A stretch of DNA of 64,000 bases from Takakia lepidozioides (lineage: Eukaryota; Streptophyta; Takakiopsida; Takakiales; Takakiaceae), in the NCBI GenBank assembly GCA_030704615.1, contig CM060732.1, forward strand, positions 20,522,001 through 20,586,000. The letters are read 5' to 3'. The position numbers were made by a program, and so were the translations under genes. Positions within the stretch are counted from its first letter, which is position 1; each line of letters starts with the position of its first letter. Below the pieces are notes generated by a model. The model was not told the origin of the DNA. It was given only the letters and a program-made list of their open reading frames with translations, and made no database searches. Below are positions 47,031 through 58,095 of the stretch, piece by piece.

Positions 47031-47873
47031 TTTTGCGTAACTGATACAAAACCGTCGACATGAAGGAGAAATAGAGAATACTAGAACAAGAAGAAGAAAT
47101 CAAGAAGAAACTATTTCCGTGTCGATGGTGGCTATCCTAGCATAGCTACATTTATGAAAGGCACCTCAATTATATCCTAATTCCTAACCCTTATATACCC
47201 TATAGCCTTCATTTTAAAACATACCCTTCAAAAAAGTAGGGTATATTGGACATCGATGTAGGGTAAATATAAGGATAAGGGCATATCATGAACATATACC
47301 CTAATATCCCTAAACGCCCAAGAGGACCTACAGTGGCTTCTCTCTGGTCAAACTTAGTTTTCACTTTTGAATATTTTTTGCATTTGAGTTGAACTAACAA
47401 GTAAAGATAATCAAGTCTAGTCTCTATTCCACTTTATGAGTCATCAAAATTCCAATTATTGAATCGTTTATAGCAATTACCAATGGGTCAAGAGCCAATT
47501 TGTTCTTCAGCATAGTTTTTCTATCGAATTTTTCAACTTAAGAATTCTTTTTTACTTTTAAATATACTAAAGTGTTTTTCATTGTGATTTACACCCAAGG
47601 TAAAATTTTCATAAATTTTGGATACTTATTGTAATTGATATGATTTTTTGAAGACATTAAGCTTAAGAAAATCATAATATTTCACTTTTATTGAGACAAT
47701 TCTGAAAACTTCAAGATTTATAGTAAACATATAGGTTCATCTATGAAAATTACTAAAAATATAATTCTCTCAAATTCTAGAGCTATGGATCGAAGTTTGA
47801 CTACATTGAGAATTGCGTGGTCCTTTAGGGGATATAAGGGTATACATCCGGGTACCTAAACTTGTCACACCAT

Positions 47874-47889
47874 GTATATATATATATAT
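47874..47889. repeat. TA microsatellite
   Basis: Pure TA repeat; similar short TA runs lie at about 15669-15682, 48258-48270 and 48938-48954. Confidence 0.8.
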
Positions 47890-47928
47890 CAATATACCCT
47901 GACTGAGGGTATATCAGGGTAATCAATA

Positions 47929-47968
47929 TACCCGCCCAACACTGGTATAAACCAGTGTTGGGCGGGTA
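47929..47968. repeat. Perfect 18-bp palindrome, hAT-like facing ends
   Basis: TACCCGCCCAACACTGGT (47929-47946) and its exact reverse complement (47951-47968) flank ATAA. Read as transposon ends, TACCCGCCCAACACTG and CAGTGTTGGGCGGGTA face each other across GTATAAAC, exactly 8 bp, the length of a hAT target-site duplication. A related end (ACCCCGCCCGACACTG) is at 16346. Confidence 0.7.
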
Positions 47969-48009
47969 CATTGGTCAGAGCCCAGTATGTCCAACCTTGA
48001 CCATCGGGC

Positions 48010-51000
48010 CCATCCCTACCTTTTATCCCGCACAAGACTTGCCTAGGTGGGGTTTGGCTCTCCCTAGGGCCCGCCCCAAGACTTGTATAGGCCGGTTAGA
48101 GCTCAGCCCAGGTTGGTGATGATTAGTGATAGTTAATGAAATAAGGGTGGAGATCATGAGGTGTAACTTCAGCAATTGGTGATTTTCAATGAAATGAAAA
48201 AATAAATAAAAAATGAGGGTGGCCCAAAATATTTTAGAGAAGTTGGAGTCATTTAAATATATATATATATTTGAAATAAAATTCATGACCTGCCCTGACG
48301 GGAGGGCTTTCATAACAACAAACCCTCTATATCCATGTCGGGCAACGAAGAAATGAACATAGCTAATGCATATCCGCCGACAACAAAATTCTTAATATCC
48401 TCACAAGCCGGCCCGGCGGGCTTTGAATGGGTTTCCATATTGATAAGTCCGGGTCCGGGTCCGTAGGTCATGTTCACACGCTCAACACAGGTTTATTTTA
48501 TACTTAAGAGCTTTTCTAGACCAATCATACTTTTGATAGGGTGTAAGGTCCGTTGACCACATTTTCTCCATTGACTTCAACATCATCCAAAGTCTCTGCA
48601 CTGAAGGGACGGAGCCATGGCTTGTCACCTAATGGCTCCTCTTAGTTGATGAGATATGTTAATATCAAATAATATACTTAGATAATTTTGAAGAAATATA
48701 TATAAGTTTATGGTATGTCCAACATGCCTTTGTTTAATACCAGATAAGTAATGTCGGTGAGGCACATTTGTCCAAACATGACTAATTGAGAGCCATAAAT
48801 TGTAGTACTTATAATTCTGAATTGAAAAGAAGTCATGAATACTTACAATTGTTTTGTTGATACAAAATTATCATGTAAATATCTACACTGAGATCTCATA
48901 ATATTATTGTTGGATAGAATAAAGAATTATTACTATTATATATATATATATATATTTGAAAACCATTGAGGGGAAAAGCACTGGAACTAAATTAAAAAGA
49001 GGTGGATTACAACCTTATAACCTTAGGAGTCAGTAATTAATTGTAGTGGATTAGATGAAAGCCACCTAGATAGCTTGTCAAGGTTTTGGTCATGGTTTAG
49101 CTAGAATTACCTACTTCTAGTTAACTATGATATTTTGGATATTCATATTAGTATTTCGTGTTGGGATTTCATTTGGTTTCATATCCCAAGTGGGATGTCA
49201 AGCCTACTTGGGACGTGATGATGGGTTTTACCCTTGTGAGGATTGAGGAGGCTCATCTTCTTGTAGTTGAGTCTCCATAGATTTAGGTATTGAGAGAGTG
49301 ATTTTATGACAGGCTATGTTAATTATATTTTACTGTTGCTAGCATATTTCAGGCACGCTGTAGTAACAATACAATAAAAGAAATTTGTCTTACAGTAAAA
49401 AATAGTTCATTATTTGGTCGAAACAAACTCATCCAAAGCTTGGGCATCACTAGGATTCAAGATGTAAGAATTCTAAACTTTGACAAAAGTCATAGTAATT
49501 GACTAATGATTGAATCTATGTCTATCCATTTACTATCTCTAGACTATTACATCATTACTTGAATTTAAGGTGCCCTCTAGATTTGCGAAGCAAGTGTAGT
49601 CAAGTCAACAGTTTAAGTCCCAAATCCAAGTCTAGCCCACCTAATAAACCAATAACTAGACAACACGTGTCCCAAGTTTTTATGGGGACCCTACTAGTAG
49701 TTGTAAAAAGAACTAAAATAGTATATATTCCAGATCCTATATTCACTTAAATTTCGAAACCACATATTGGTACCCATATTTACTTGTAATTATTTTCTGA
49801 ATTTTATCTGCCAAGAATATATTATACCCTATTGTTTTTTGCACGTAGTATCAGAATATTTGGAAACCCCCCCAGCCAATGTCCTTCCAACACTTGATTT
49901 TTTAATTTTGTTGAATTTTCAGCAACCAAAATTCTTTATAATTCCATAAGTCTCAGGCCAATGATTGTCCCAGGAATTAAGCCCACTTTGCTATTTTTCA
50001 TGAATTTCCAGCGACCAAAATACTTGAAAATCTCCCGATCCAAAAATTATGAGACCAAGCCTGTGCACCCCTCCACATCGAAGGCTTTCCAATGCACCAA
50101 GCACCAGGGCTGGGGCCCGCGGTTTGACAGATCTCAACGACGCTACAAAACAAAACAAAACAAACTACCTTGCTTCAATATTGATGTGGGGAAAGGTCCA
50201 TTTTTTTTTTGTCGCCTAAAAGGTGGTATAAGCTATTAGCATGGAGCTGCACTTGTTTAATTTGTTTCATGGATGCACCCAGAGTTTTGTGGTGTCTAGA
50301 CTTGTCACAAAAGCTCTAGCATATATAAACAAGTTGTTGTAAGCGTGTCTAATTCAATACAGGCCTATCGGTCTGCTCTGAACTACCCTGCATGCACAAC
50401 CCAATAGATACGTGCTTTGTATCTATTAGATTAGATGTTTAAAAACAGACAATCGATTGGGACCGATGCAACATCATCTACATTTGACATTGTGACTTGC
50501 ATGCATTCCGGTCCTCCAACTTTCTCAGTTATTGGGGCCAACTTCCATGTCCTGGCTGTCGGCCCAGATTGCATCAGATGACAAAAATGACACCGTGCTT
50601 CCATGTTTGAATGCCTTCCATGTCGCCGGCCCCTAGATATCGGTGGCAGACATTAGGGAGCGTAATACCTAGGAATTTGGCATCAGTTTTTGCCATAGTT
50701 CATGGCCGATAATCGGTAATCGCTTTTGACCTGTTGTACTATATTACCATGTCTCTTCTACTTGCTGTGAATGTCACATTTGTGCACATTGCTTATTGGG
50801 ACCCACCACACTCTTTGCTTATGCCAGGCTCGTCTTACTCACAAGCTCTTCATATCATCGAGCATATCATCGGACCCGCTAGAGGGTGCTCCTGCCAGGC
50901 TTTGTTTATCTTCATGCCACTCACTCTTCACATGTCGGGTCCCACCAGATATAGTACTTTGGCAACTATAGTGCGCTTGGCGTGCACTGAAGCTCTGTGT

Positions 51001-51280
51001 TCTCCATCAGCAAATCTTCACAATCGTCGAGACCCACCAGCTTTTGTCATTTGGCTACCACAAGTAAGTGCACTGTGACCCCACTTATTATGATTATCTT
51101 TTAGTTGTGTATTATATGATATAATGATGAGGAATGTTTGAGGCCGATTAGGGTGTCATTACAATCAATAGTAGAGGTATAGGTAAAGATACACACATAT
51201 AATTATTTGTATTAGGATTTAGGCAAAGATTAGGGGATGATTTTGGAGATATTGAAGAGAAGAGAGAATTATGTAGGGTG
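48010..51280. other. AT-rich intergenic with worn repeats, no gene
   Basis: Holds the third copy of the dispersed GTGTAAGGTCC..GACCACATTTTCTCC family (48540-48600), the second copy of the 45.5-kb repeat (49995-50095) and TA runs. Open frames at 49559-50239 and 50734-51078 look like chance. Confidence 0.4.
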
Positions 51281-51339
51281 TGTGTTGATTGTCGGCAATT
51301 GAGATTAGGTTTATTTTTCTGGCCATGGCGTATGCGAAT

Positions 51340-51960
51340 TCTAGTTCATCAAGGATATGGTTTCCTCTAAAAGGTACTACTTCTCAAGATGTCATTCCTG
51401 AGACCCAAGATGAAGATGAGGTTGTTTATGGGGAACCACAAGGTTTAGAGGCAGGCCGTGTCTACAAAACCTCAAGGTGGACCCCCAATGAGACTTTAAT
51501 CTTGGTATGTGCCAAGAGGCCGATCTTGAGCGCCACGGTCCAAGAGCGACAAACGAATGCTGATGACCACCCTCGTAGACCTCTTGATGCGGTACCTTTG
51601 AAGAAGGTCGTGCTCCATTGCTACATGTGGACTAACCTGCTGTTGTTGCCCCCCTGTGCAGTGACCATTGGAGTCTGGTTATCTTGGAACCGTCTCGCTA
51701 CCTTCACTTGAATAGCATAAGAAGTTTGCACAAGTACCGTGCTTTCAAGCCATTGTTTGGGCCATGGTCAGAGGAATCAGCCTAGAAAGCCCCCAGTGGA
51801 AGGATGCGACTGACCTCAAGCGGTGGTTCTGCCCGCCTGTTCCACAGCAGGCCAACACATGGCAGTGTGGTCTGTTTGTAGCTCATTACATTGAGCTGTA
51901 CTTAGTGCAAACGTACTTGAATCCACAACCTGGTGGTGCAGGCCCGGTAAGAGGCAGCTG
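51340..51960 (+). pseudogene. Trihelix plus Ulp1-type (C48) protease relic
   Basis: The open stretch 51289-51711 includes RVYKTSRWTPNETLILVCAK, which resembles the first helices of a trihelix DNA-binding domain. In another frame 51657-51750 gives DHWSLVILEPSRYLHLNSIR, the His block of Ulp1/SENP proteases, and 51764-51976 gives VPQQANTWQCGLFVAHYIEL, the Gln/Cys block. Catalytic His (51666-51668) and Cys (51867-51869) are present, but the Asp position reads Asn and the usual DCG reads QCG. Split over frames, so a relic, perhaps of a DNA transposon that captured a Ulp1 gene. Confidence 0.55.
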
Positions 51961-52229
51961 CTCGTGGTGTACATGATCATATCCTTACGAAAATTGTATG
52001 AATTGTATGAATTGTATGCACATGCGGGCCACTTGCAAACTGTGGATGGAGTTCGCTTCAGTCCCTCTTTCCTACCCCCAGTCAGCCCTTCTCTACATTG
52101 GGGTATGCTATTTCGGGATGTCTCTTCCTTTGTCATCCGTTAGCTAGGTTTTGTAGGGTAGGAGTTAGGGTTTCACTCCTTAATTAGCAATAATTAAGGG
52201 TAATTAGAAAAATCTCCATGGCCATCATA

Positions 52230-52690
52230 AGCTGTTTTTTTCATCCGGTCCAGATGAAAAAAATAAATAGGTTCACTTGTTTGGATGAGGTCCATCAGCA
52301 GGATGATAATTAGTATCCATCATCCAGGGCATCGGTTTTTCATCCTAACAGGTAATTCGTCATCCCTTAAGAGAAAGCCTCATCCAGTACGGAAAAAAAA
52401 ACGTAAAAGGGGAAATAAAACGAATTCAGATCCGGGTATTTTTCATCCGGCATGGATGGAAAAATTATAGATAGGATGCCAGTGTCATAACCCTTATGGA
52501 GGTAATTCCTCATTCTCTAGTGACCCATCTGATATAGATGAAAGTCAATAAAAGAGGAATGAAAAATTATAAGTCCTTTTTAAAGGTACTTTAGTGTCCA
52601 CCCAGGTGATTCTTCCGGTATGGATAGAAGACCTTTACAAGTCAGGTGAAAACACCTTTTAGAGTCCATCTGGTATAGATGGAAAATCAT
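52230..52690. repeat. Series of worn dyads around CATCCGG.ATGGATG
   Basis: Seven or so short dyads of the form TTTTTCATCCGG.ATGGATGAAAAA recur at 40-90-bp intervals. The clearest are 52235-52261 (TTTTTTCATC..GATGAAAAAA) and 52437-52465 (TTTTTCATCCGG..GGATGGAAAAA); weaker ones lie near 52380, 52525, 52612 and 52668. Similar text recurs at 53968-53990. Confidence 0.45.
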
Positions 52691-52770
52691 GAAAAGAACA
52701 CTGATGCAACCGGCCAATTCCGAGGAGGGAGACAGAGTGAGAGAGGGGGCAACAATGAAAAAGAATGGGT

Positions 52771-52789
52771 GGGGGGGGGGGGGGGGGGG
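52771..52789 (+). repeat. G19 homopolymer
   Basis: Nineteen G in a row directly before a LINE fragment; length is probably unstable and hard to sequence. Confidence 0.9.
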
Positions 52790-53530
52790 AGGTCAGATGG
52801 TGGGGTCAGCTGCAACATATGTCCAACACCAGATATCCTAAGTTAATCCACTCTATATCTTGGAAACAGGACCGCCCACCGACCTGTCAAATAGGCTAGT
52901 CCTGGCAGAAGACAGTAGAAGAGATTCTCAAGGACCTGGACCTGGAACCGCAAGTCTTCACCCTACTGGATAAATCTGACTTAGAGGCTATAGTGTCCAA
53001 CCATGTCTGTTGCCATGAGATTGTCTGATGAAAATGAAGTTAGGCAAAAAACTTCCCTGAACTTGTTTCCAGTCAGTGACATGGGGGAGGACATCTTGGA
53101 TGACCTCAAGGGTCTACCCACTCTCGGCACTAGACTGAAATTTAAACTCAGGGCAGGAAGCCTACCTTTGAACAGCAAACAGAAGCAGAGAGGAAATGGA
53201 GAGTGCAATTGCTCGTTGTGTGGGCAATCTGAAGATAGTACTCATTTTCTGATACACTGTCCGGGGTTCTCTCACCAAAGAGATGCTCTCTTCAAATCTA
53301 TCAAGGGAATTGTGCATGTACCTCTGTTTACTAACTTTGAAAAAGTCGAGGCTGAGCCAAAAGCCCAGCCCCTTCTAAGGCCTAGTTTTTGGGCATCTCA
53401 CACACAGCAGATTGATGCTTGTGTGAAGGGATTTGTAGTGGATATCTGGAAAACCCAGATTAATTCTATATGTGAAGGTTAAGTCTTACTACCAACGTCA
53501 GCCCCTGACAGAGGTAGGATCTGTCCCTTT
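52790..53530 (+). mobile_element. Truncated LINE fragment A
   Basis: Open 53003-53482 encodes LRAGSLPLNSKQKQRG, a CCHC knuckle CSLCGQSEDSTHFLIHCPGF and a C-terminus ending VDIWKTQINSICEG. These features are the end of a LINE ORF2. The coding part upstream (52860-53000) is in a different frame. The 3' UTR runs to about 53535. Near-identical in its first ~310 bp to fragment B at 55.7 kb, and both begin at the same base (AGGTCAGATGG). Confidence 0.7.
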
Positions 53531-53540
53531 TGTTTCCCCA

Positions 53541-53670
53541 AGAGAGGGGGCAACAAAGAAAAACAGAGAATGTGGGGGGGGGGAGTGACTGAGCAGCAAC
53601 AGCTGCTCAGTCACCGCCCCCCCCCCCCCCCCCCACCTTCTTTTCTTTTCTTTGTTGCCCCCCTCTCACT
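53541..53670. mobile_element. Foldback element with nested hairpin
   Basis: Outer arms: GAGAGGGGGCAACAAAGAAA (from 53542) and its complement TTTTCTTTGTTGCCCCCCTCTC (ending about 53668). Next inward are a G run and a C run. The centre is a perfect 13-bp hairpin GTGACTGAGCAGC (53585-53597) / GCTGCTCAGTCAC (53602-53614). A single arm copy (GAGAGGGGGCAACAATGAAA) also stands at 52741, before LINE fragment A. A CT-rich microsatellite follows (53670-53710). Confidence 0.65.
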
Positions 53671-53714
53671 CCCTCTCACTCCCTCTCTCTCCCTCTCTCC
53701 CTCTCCGTCTGTAC

Positions 53715-55690
53715 AAGGAATTTGCTTATACTTTTTCCAAAACCCAGGACGGCTTGGACTAATTTTGTCTAAACCTTTTTTAATCCACAATGGATGTAAC
53801 CATGAAAATGGAGGAATTCCATTAAAGCAATTTCTCTGATTACTGGGTTCTTTGGATGAGTTTGGTCATGAAAACTAAACCCTAATGAAAGCCAGACTTT
53901 ACTTTTGGATGCCATCACTATTGGATGACATCATGATGGAATCAGGGAAATACTTTACATTATCTGTTTTTCATCTATTCTGGATGAAATCGCGAAGGTT
54001 TGCCATATCTCTTCCTCCGCCCTTAAACTCTGCACGATACTTGTGCGTTTTGATTCTGATGGAGCTGAGAGATGGTGTCAGAGGGATCATTTAAGCACAA
54101 ATCTTGTGAATTTGATGGCTATGGAGAAGCTTTATGACAGCCTGCAAGTGCTCTGGCAAGATTCCAGTACTTTTCAATTCCCCTTGGGGTATGCAAAGGC
54201 GGCTGAGCTTCAATTCCCTCAATGAGGTTGTCTCTTCCTTTGGCGGGCAACTTACTTTAAGCTGTGACTGCTTGCCGATCCGTTCAATGATCATTAAGAT
54301 CCAGCGCCGCTCTTAAACCATCAGGAAGTCCCTTCATCTGATAAAATGCTCGTAGATTTCAGCAAACCATTGCTTGTTTGTGCTGTCGATTATCGAGTTC
54401 TTGGAGCTATGTCGAATCCTCTTCCACAAACACTTAAGGTTGTGGAATATCTTTGCTTTGCTTTTGATCTCTTCTTGCTTTTTGAATGCATGTTGTACAG
54501 CGATAACAAGCGTGAGGCCTGATATTCACCTGGGGTTCCACATCTTCACTAACTTCATTGTTTTTTGACTGCATGTGATGGGACCAGGTGAGGGCCCTCA
54601 CTTAATATGATTCATGAAGCTTGCAATTGATTGAAAACTAGCAAGCTGAAGTGAAGTCGACTCAAGCTGATTCTTCAGGGAGCTAATTCAAATCTGCCCC
54701 CATTTCTTGATCTTTCTGGCTATGCTTCCAACTCTTCCTGTTGAGCATTTATACATTAGATGAGCTTTATTAGAACACATACTTTCTATTAAAGACTATT
54801 GCCTTTGATTTCTACTACACTACGTGATGGTGCTGGATTTGCTGTTTACAGCACAATATGAGCTTTTTATTTCGGTTTATAGTACTGGTATGATGTTGTG
54901 GCTTGAATGATATCAAGCAGCTAAGTAAGAGGACATAGGGAACCACAATCTTTTGTTTTTAGGCCATGTATGCTGCCTGATGCAGACCATCTGGGTTCCT
55001 GTCCTTCTCTACTTGTTTGTGACCTTGCAAGTACCCTGCTGGAGCAGATACAGATTGCCCCAAGACCTAAAACGGGCTCTGGGGTAGACTGGCTTTACTA
55101 CTAAGGCATATACCATGACATTTTTTTCTGGATTTCTATATAGTCTGTGATTATCAGTAATCACTTACTGCTCAAAACCTTTTGAATCCATTTATACACT
55201 GGCCCCAGATTGAAACTAGGTCTTGGGACAAAAAACAAGATGGGTGGACATTCCCTTCATGTGTAAATAGTTTAGAAGCTGTTTATTGCTCTAATCTGAC
55301 CATTATGGCTATATGAAAACTGGAACTTCTTCTCCAGTTTATTAATGGGAACATGGGTGGTAAACTTAGCAAGTTAAACATAATTTTCCTGCTATGAAAT
55401 GTTTCTAATATTCCGTATGAAGCATACCCTTGATTGGGTCCCTGTTTGTCTGAAACGGATGTTTATATGATCCCACCCCCCCTCCCAAAGATTTCATGAA
55501 CTGTGAGATCTGTTATATGACATCAGACTGGTTTATGAATGAAGAGTGATTGATAGTGCCTCGTTATGAGGCTGATTTGTCATACAAATTGACAAAGAGC
55601 TTGTTTGGTCTTGTCCATGTCTCGACAAGACATTTTATCTTCCCTCTCTTCTGTGCTGCTCTCTTTTAAGCTCCCGACACCCTAAATTCA
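53715..55690. other. Intergenic, no gene supported
   Basis: No recognisable coding sequence. Short open frames at 53885-54568 show no known domain. Confidence 0.35.
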
Positions 55691-56110
55691 AGGTCAGATG
55701 GTGGGTTCAGCTGTAACATATTTCCAACACCAAATATCATAAGTTAATCGACTCTATATCTTGGAAACAGGACCGCCATGTCAAACAGGGTGAGCCCTGG
55801 GAGAAGAGAGTAAAAAAGATTCTCAAGGATCTGAATCTGGACCCGCAAGTCTTGACCTTGCTGGATAAACCTGACTTAGAGAGTGTAGTGTCCAAAGCCA
55901 TGTCTGTTACTAGAAAATTGTCCGATGAAAATGAAGTTAGGAAGAAAACTTCCCTGAACCTGTTTCCAGTCTGTGACATGGGGGAGGACATCATGGATGC
56001 GCTCAAGGGTCTATCCCACTCTTGGCACCAGACCTAAATTTAAAGTCAGGGCAGGAAGACTACCTTTGAACAGTAAACAGAAGCAGAGAGGAAAGGGAGA
56101 GTGCAATTTC
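55691..56110 (+). mobile_element. Truncated LINE fragment B
   Basis: Starts AGGTCAGATGGTGGG like fragment A. It keeps the better frame in its first part (EKRVKKILKDLNLDPQVLTL, DKPDLESVVSKAM), then has one shift before VRAGRLPLNSKQKQRG. Homology stops at GAGTGCAATT (about 56110), just before the zinc knuckle, where CG-rich unrelated sequence begins. It is therefore truncated at both ends. Confidence 0.7.
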
Positions 56111-56740
56111 CCTGACGTACCTCTGCTACTGCTGGTGATTGAAGCGAGCTGGCGCGGCGAGCTGCTACGGGTGCTGTCGCGGCTGCCAGAGGCGCGGGTC
56201 CCCGCCGCTGCAGGGTGTCTCTCCCCCCGCTCACCACGGCCTCTCTCTCTTTCAGCTCGTTAGGTCGCGCCTCTGCGCGGCGTTCCTACCACACAGGGGA
56301 GAGAAACATCAGCCCGTGCTTAGGGCAAGAAAGAAAGACAGAAAGTGAGGGAGGAGGCGGTGCTTACCTGGCATTGGAGCGGCGTTGGGGCAAACTCCTT
56401 GGGGCCTTGCGACCACCTCGGGCTCAGCAGCAGGTTCGTTTCTCCTCCACCCTAAACCCCACTCTCTGAACTACCTCAGACCTCTCTCCAAGAACAAACG
56501 AAAAAGGGAGGGGAAAGAGATGCTTCAAGCACTTAGGGGAAAAAAAAGGCGCGGCGCCCCACGTGCGACGCCCGGCCGTCGCACGCCTGCGCCCGCCTTT
56601 TTTTTTTAAATGTAAAAATGAAGTTTGCGACGGTGCGACCACCAAGTAAAAATTTAAAAAAAACTCGTCGTCCAATGCGACGCCAGGGTGTCGCAGGAGG
56701 CGACGGCCGGCCTTTCTAGATTTAGGGTTTAGGGCCTTTT
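56110..56740. other. CpG-rich segment with palindrome and telomere-like dimer
   Basis: GC-rich, no supported gene. Includes CGTGCGACG-CCCGGC-CGTCGCACG (56562-56585), more GCGACG words at 56620-56705, and two plant telomere units TTTAGGGTTTAGGG at 56721-56734. Possibly the start of a promoter or of an unrecognised element. Confidence 0.4.
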
Positions 56741-57140
56741 GGGTTTCTTAGTTTTTATTTATTTTTTCATATGTTACTGGGTTAGGGTGTTTGCTTTTCT
56801 TTATGGTGCTGGGTTTTGGATTGGCGGTTTTGGTAGTATGATTGGTAAAAATACATGAATCAAAATTACGACATAAGTATTGATGCGCGTTCATACGCAC
56901 ATTGCAGCAAGCCACGACTTGATGCCCAGCTCGCAATCACATTGCACAGGAGGCATTTCGCGCCGGTCTACTTGCAAAATTTGTGCCAGAGCATTTGCCC
57001 GATGTGACCAGTTGGTTCCCCCAGCAGCACGTAGATGAGATGCGTAGGGTCGAGGGGTATCGTAGGTGTCGTAGGCGTTATGGCCGGCGACGAGCTGGCC
57101 CCCCCCTCCAGTTTCCTCAGGCGGTCCCCCTGATTGTGCG

Positions 57141-57184
<44 letters not shown>
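57141..57184 (+). repeat. C44 homopolymer
   Basis: Forty-four consecutive C. It lies in an open stretch and would be polyproline in every frame, so its exact length decides which upstream frame joins the SET-like frame. Prone to slippage and assembly error. Confidence 0.95.
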
Positions 57185-57185
<1 letters not shown>

Positions 57186-57194
57186 TCTGTTTAT

Positions 57195-58095
57195 TTGCCT
57201 GATCCACCTCCGATTGTACCTGATCCGGACGTTGTACCCCCGGCTGCACCTCTGACATTACAATCCTCACCACCTCCACTTTCATCTCACAGTACCACCT
57301 CCACCTCCACCCACCACCACCACCACCACCACCTCCACCTCCACGTGCATGTGCCCCCCCGAACCCCTAGAGGGGTCAGCTTCGCCCTAGGTTTCTTCCC
57401 CTCGGCTTGGGTGGCTGAGCCGGATCCTCGCCCCCGATGGGAAGCGCATAGGACTATGTTACTGAGGACCGTCCAGCCTCGTTGTTGGGGGAATCATCTC
57501 GACCCTCCCACCCCCATCCGAGAAAATGTGGAGTTCGAGTATTGGGGGAGACGGTATGTTGTGAGAGCCGCTACAGACCCTGCTATGGGTCGGGGTTTAT
57601 TCACGGTCAATGATATTGTGGTTCCTCCTCGGAGAAACAACACGGTGGACCTGTTTCCCTACTACGGTCCATACTACACCTCTGCGGAGTTCCGTATATT
57701 ACGCCTCGAAGCCCCATACATCCTCCCCTACATTTTGTGTGTCAACGGACAGGATGTACGTAGACGGGGGTTGTCTCCCATTGAGATCAGATTTTTGTGA
57801 TGGTGACCCCGACATCTTCGGCAATGTTGCTGGGCTGGTCAATAGTTCTTTTGGTCATCCTAGGAGAACCAATGTAGTATGGGACGAGCGAAGCGATGGG
57901 CATGAGAGCTTTTGTGGTCATACGGCAGTATACTGTGAGGGGATGCACATGTTTGTGATGACATGTGCTAGTAGGACTATTAGGGCTGGCAGCGAACTAT
58001 TTGCATCATACGAGCTCTCCCGGGATGATTGGGACCTCCGATTACAGCGTGAGTGGGATGTGTATGATAGAAATAGGGTTCCTTTGAGACAGTGA
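57195..58095 (+). pseudogene. SET-domain-like protein, one frameshift
   Basis: Two overlapping frames together make one SET-like domain. The first (to 57800) has a Pro/His-rich N-terminus (including H7) and YVVRAATDPAMGRGLFTVND, LFPYYGPYYTSAEFRIL and YILCVNGQDV. The second (57610-58095) continues FCDGDPDIFGNVAGLVNSSF, MHMFVMTCASRTIRAGSELF and ASYEL. These correspond to SET blocks GxGLFA, YxG, INHS-like (here VNSS) and AxxxIxxGxELxxsY. SET proteins methylate lysines, but here the NHS box lacks His, so activity is doubtful. The frames meet in a T5 run at about 57793-57797, where one T too many breaks the gene. No start codon is established because of the C44 tract upstream. Confidence 0.55.
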
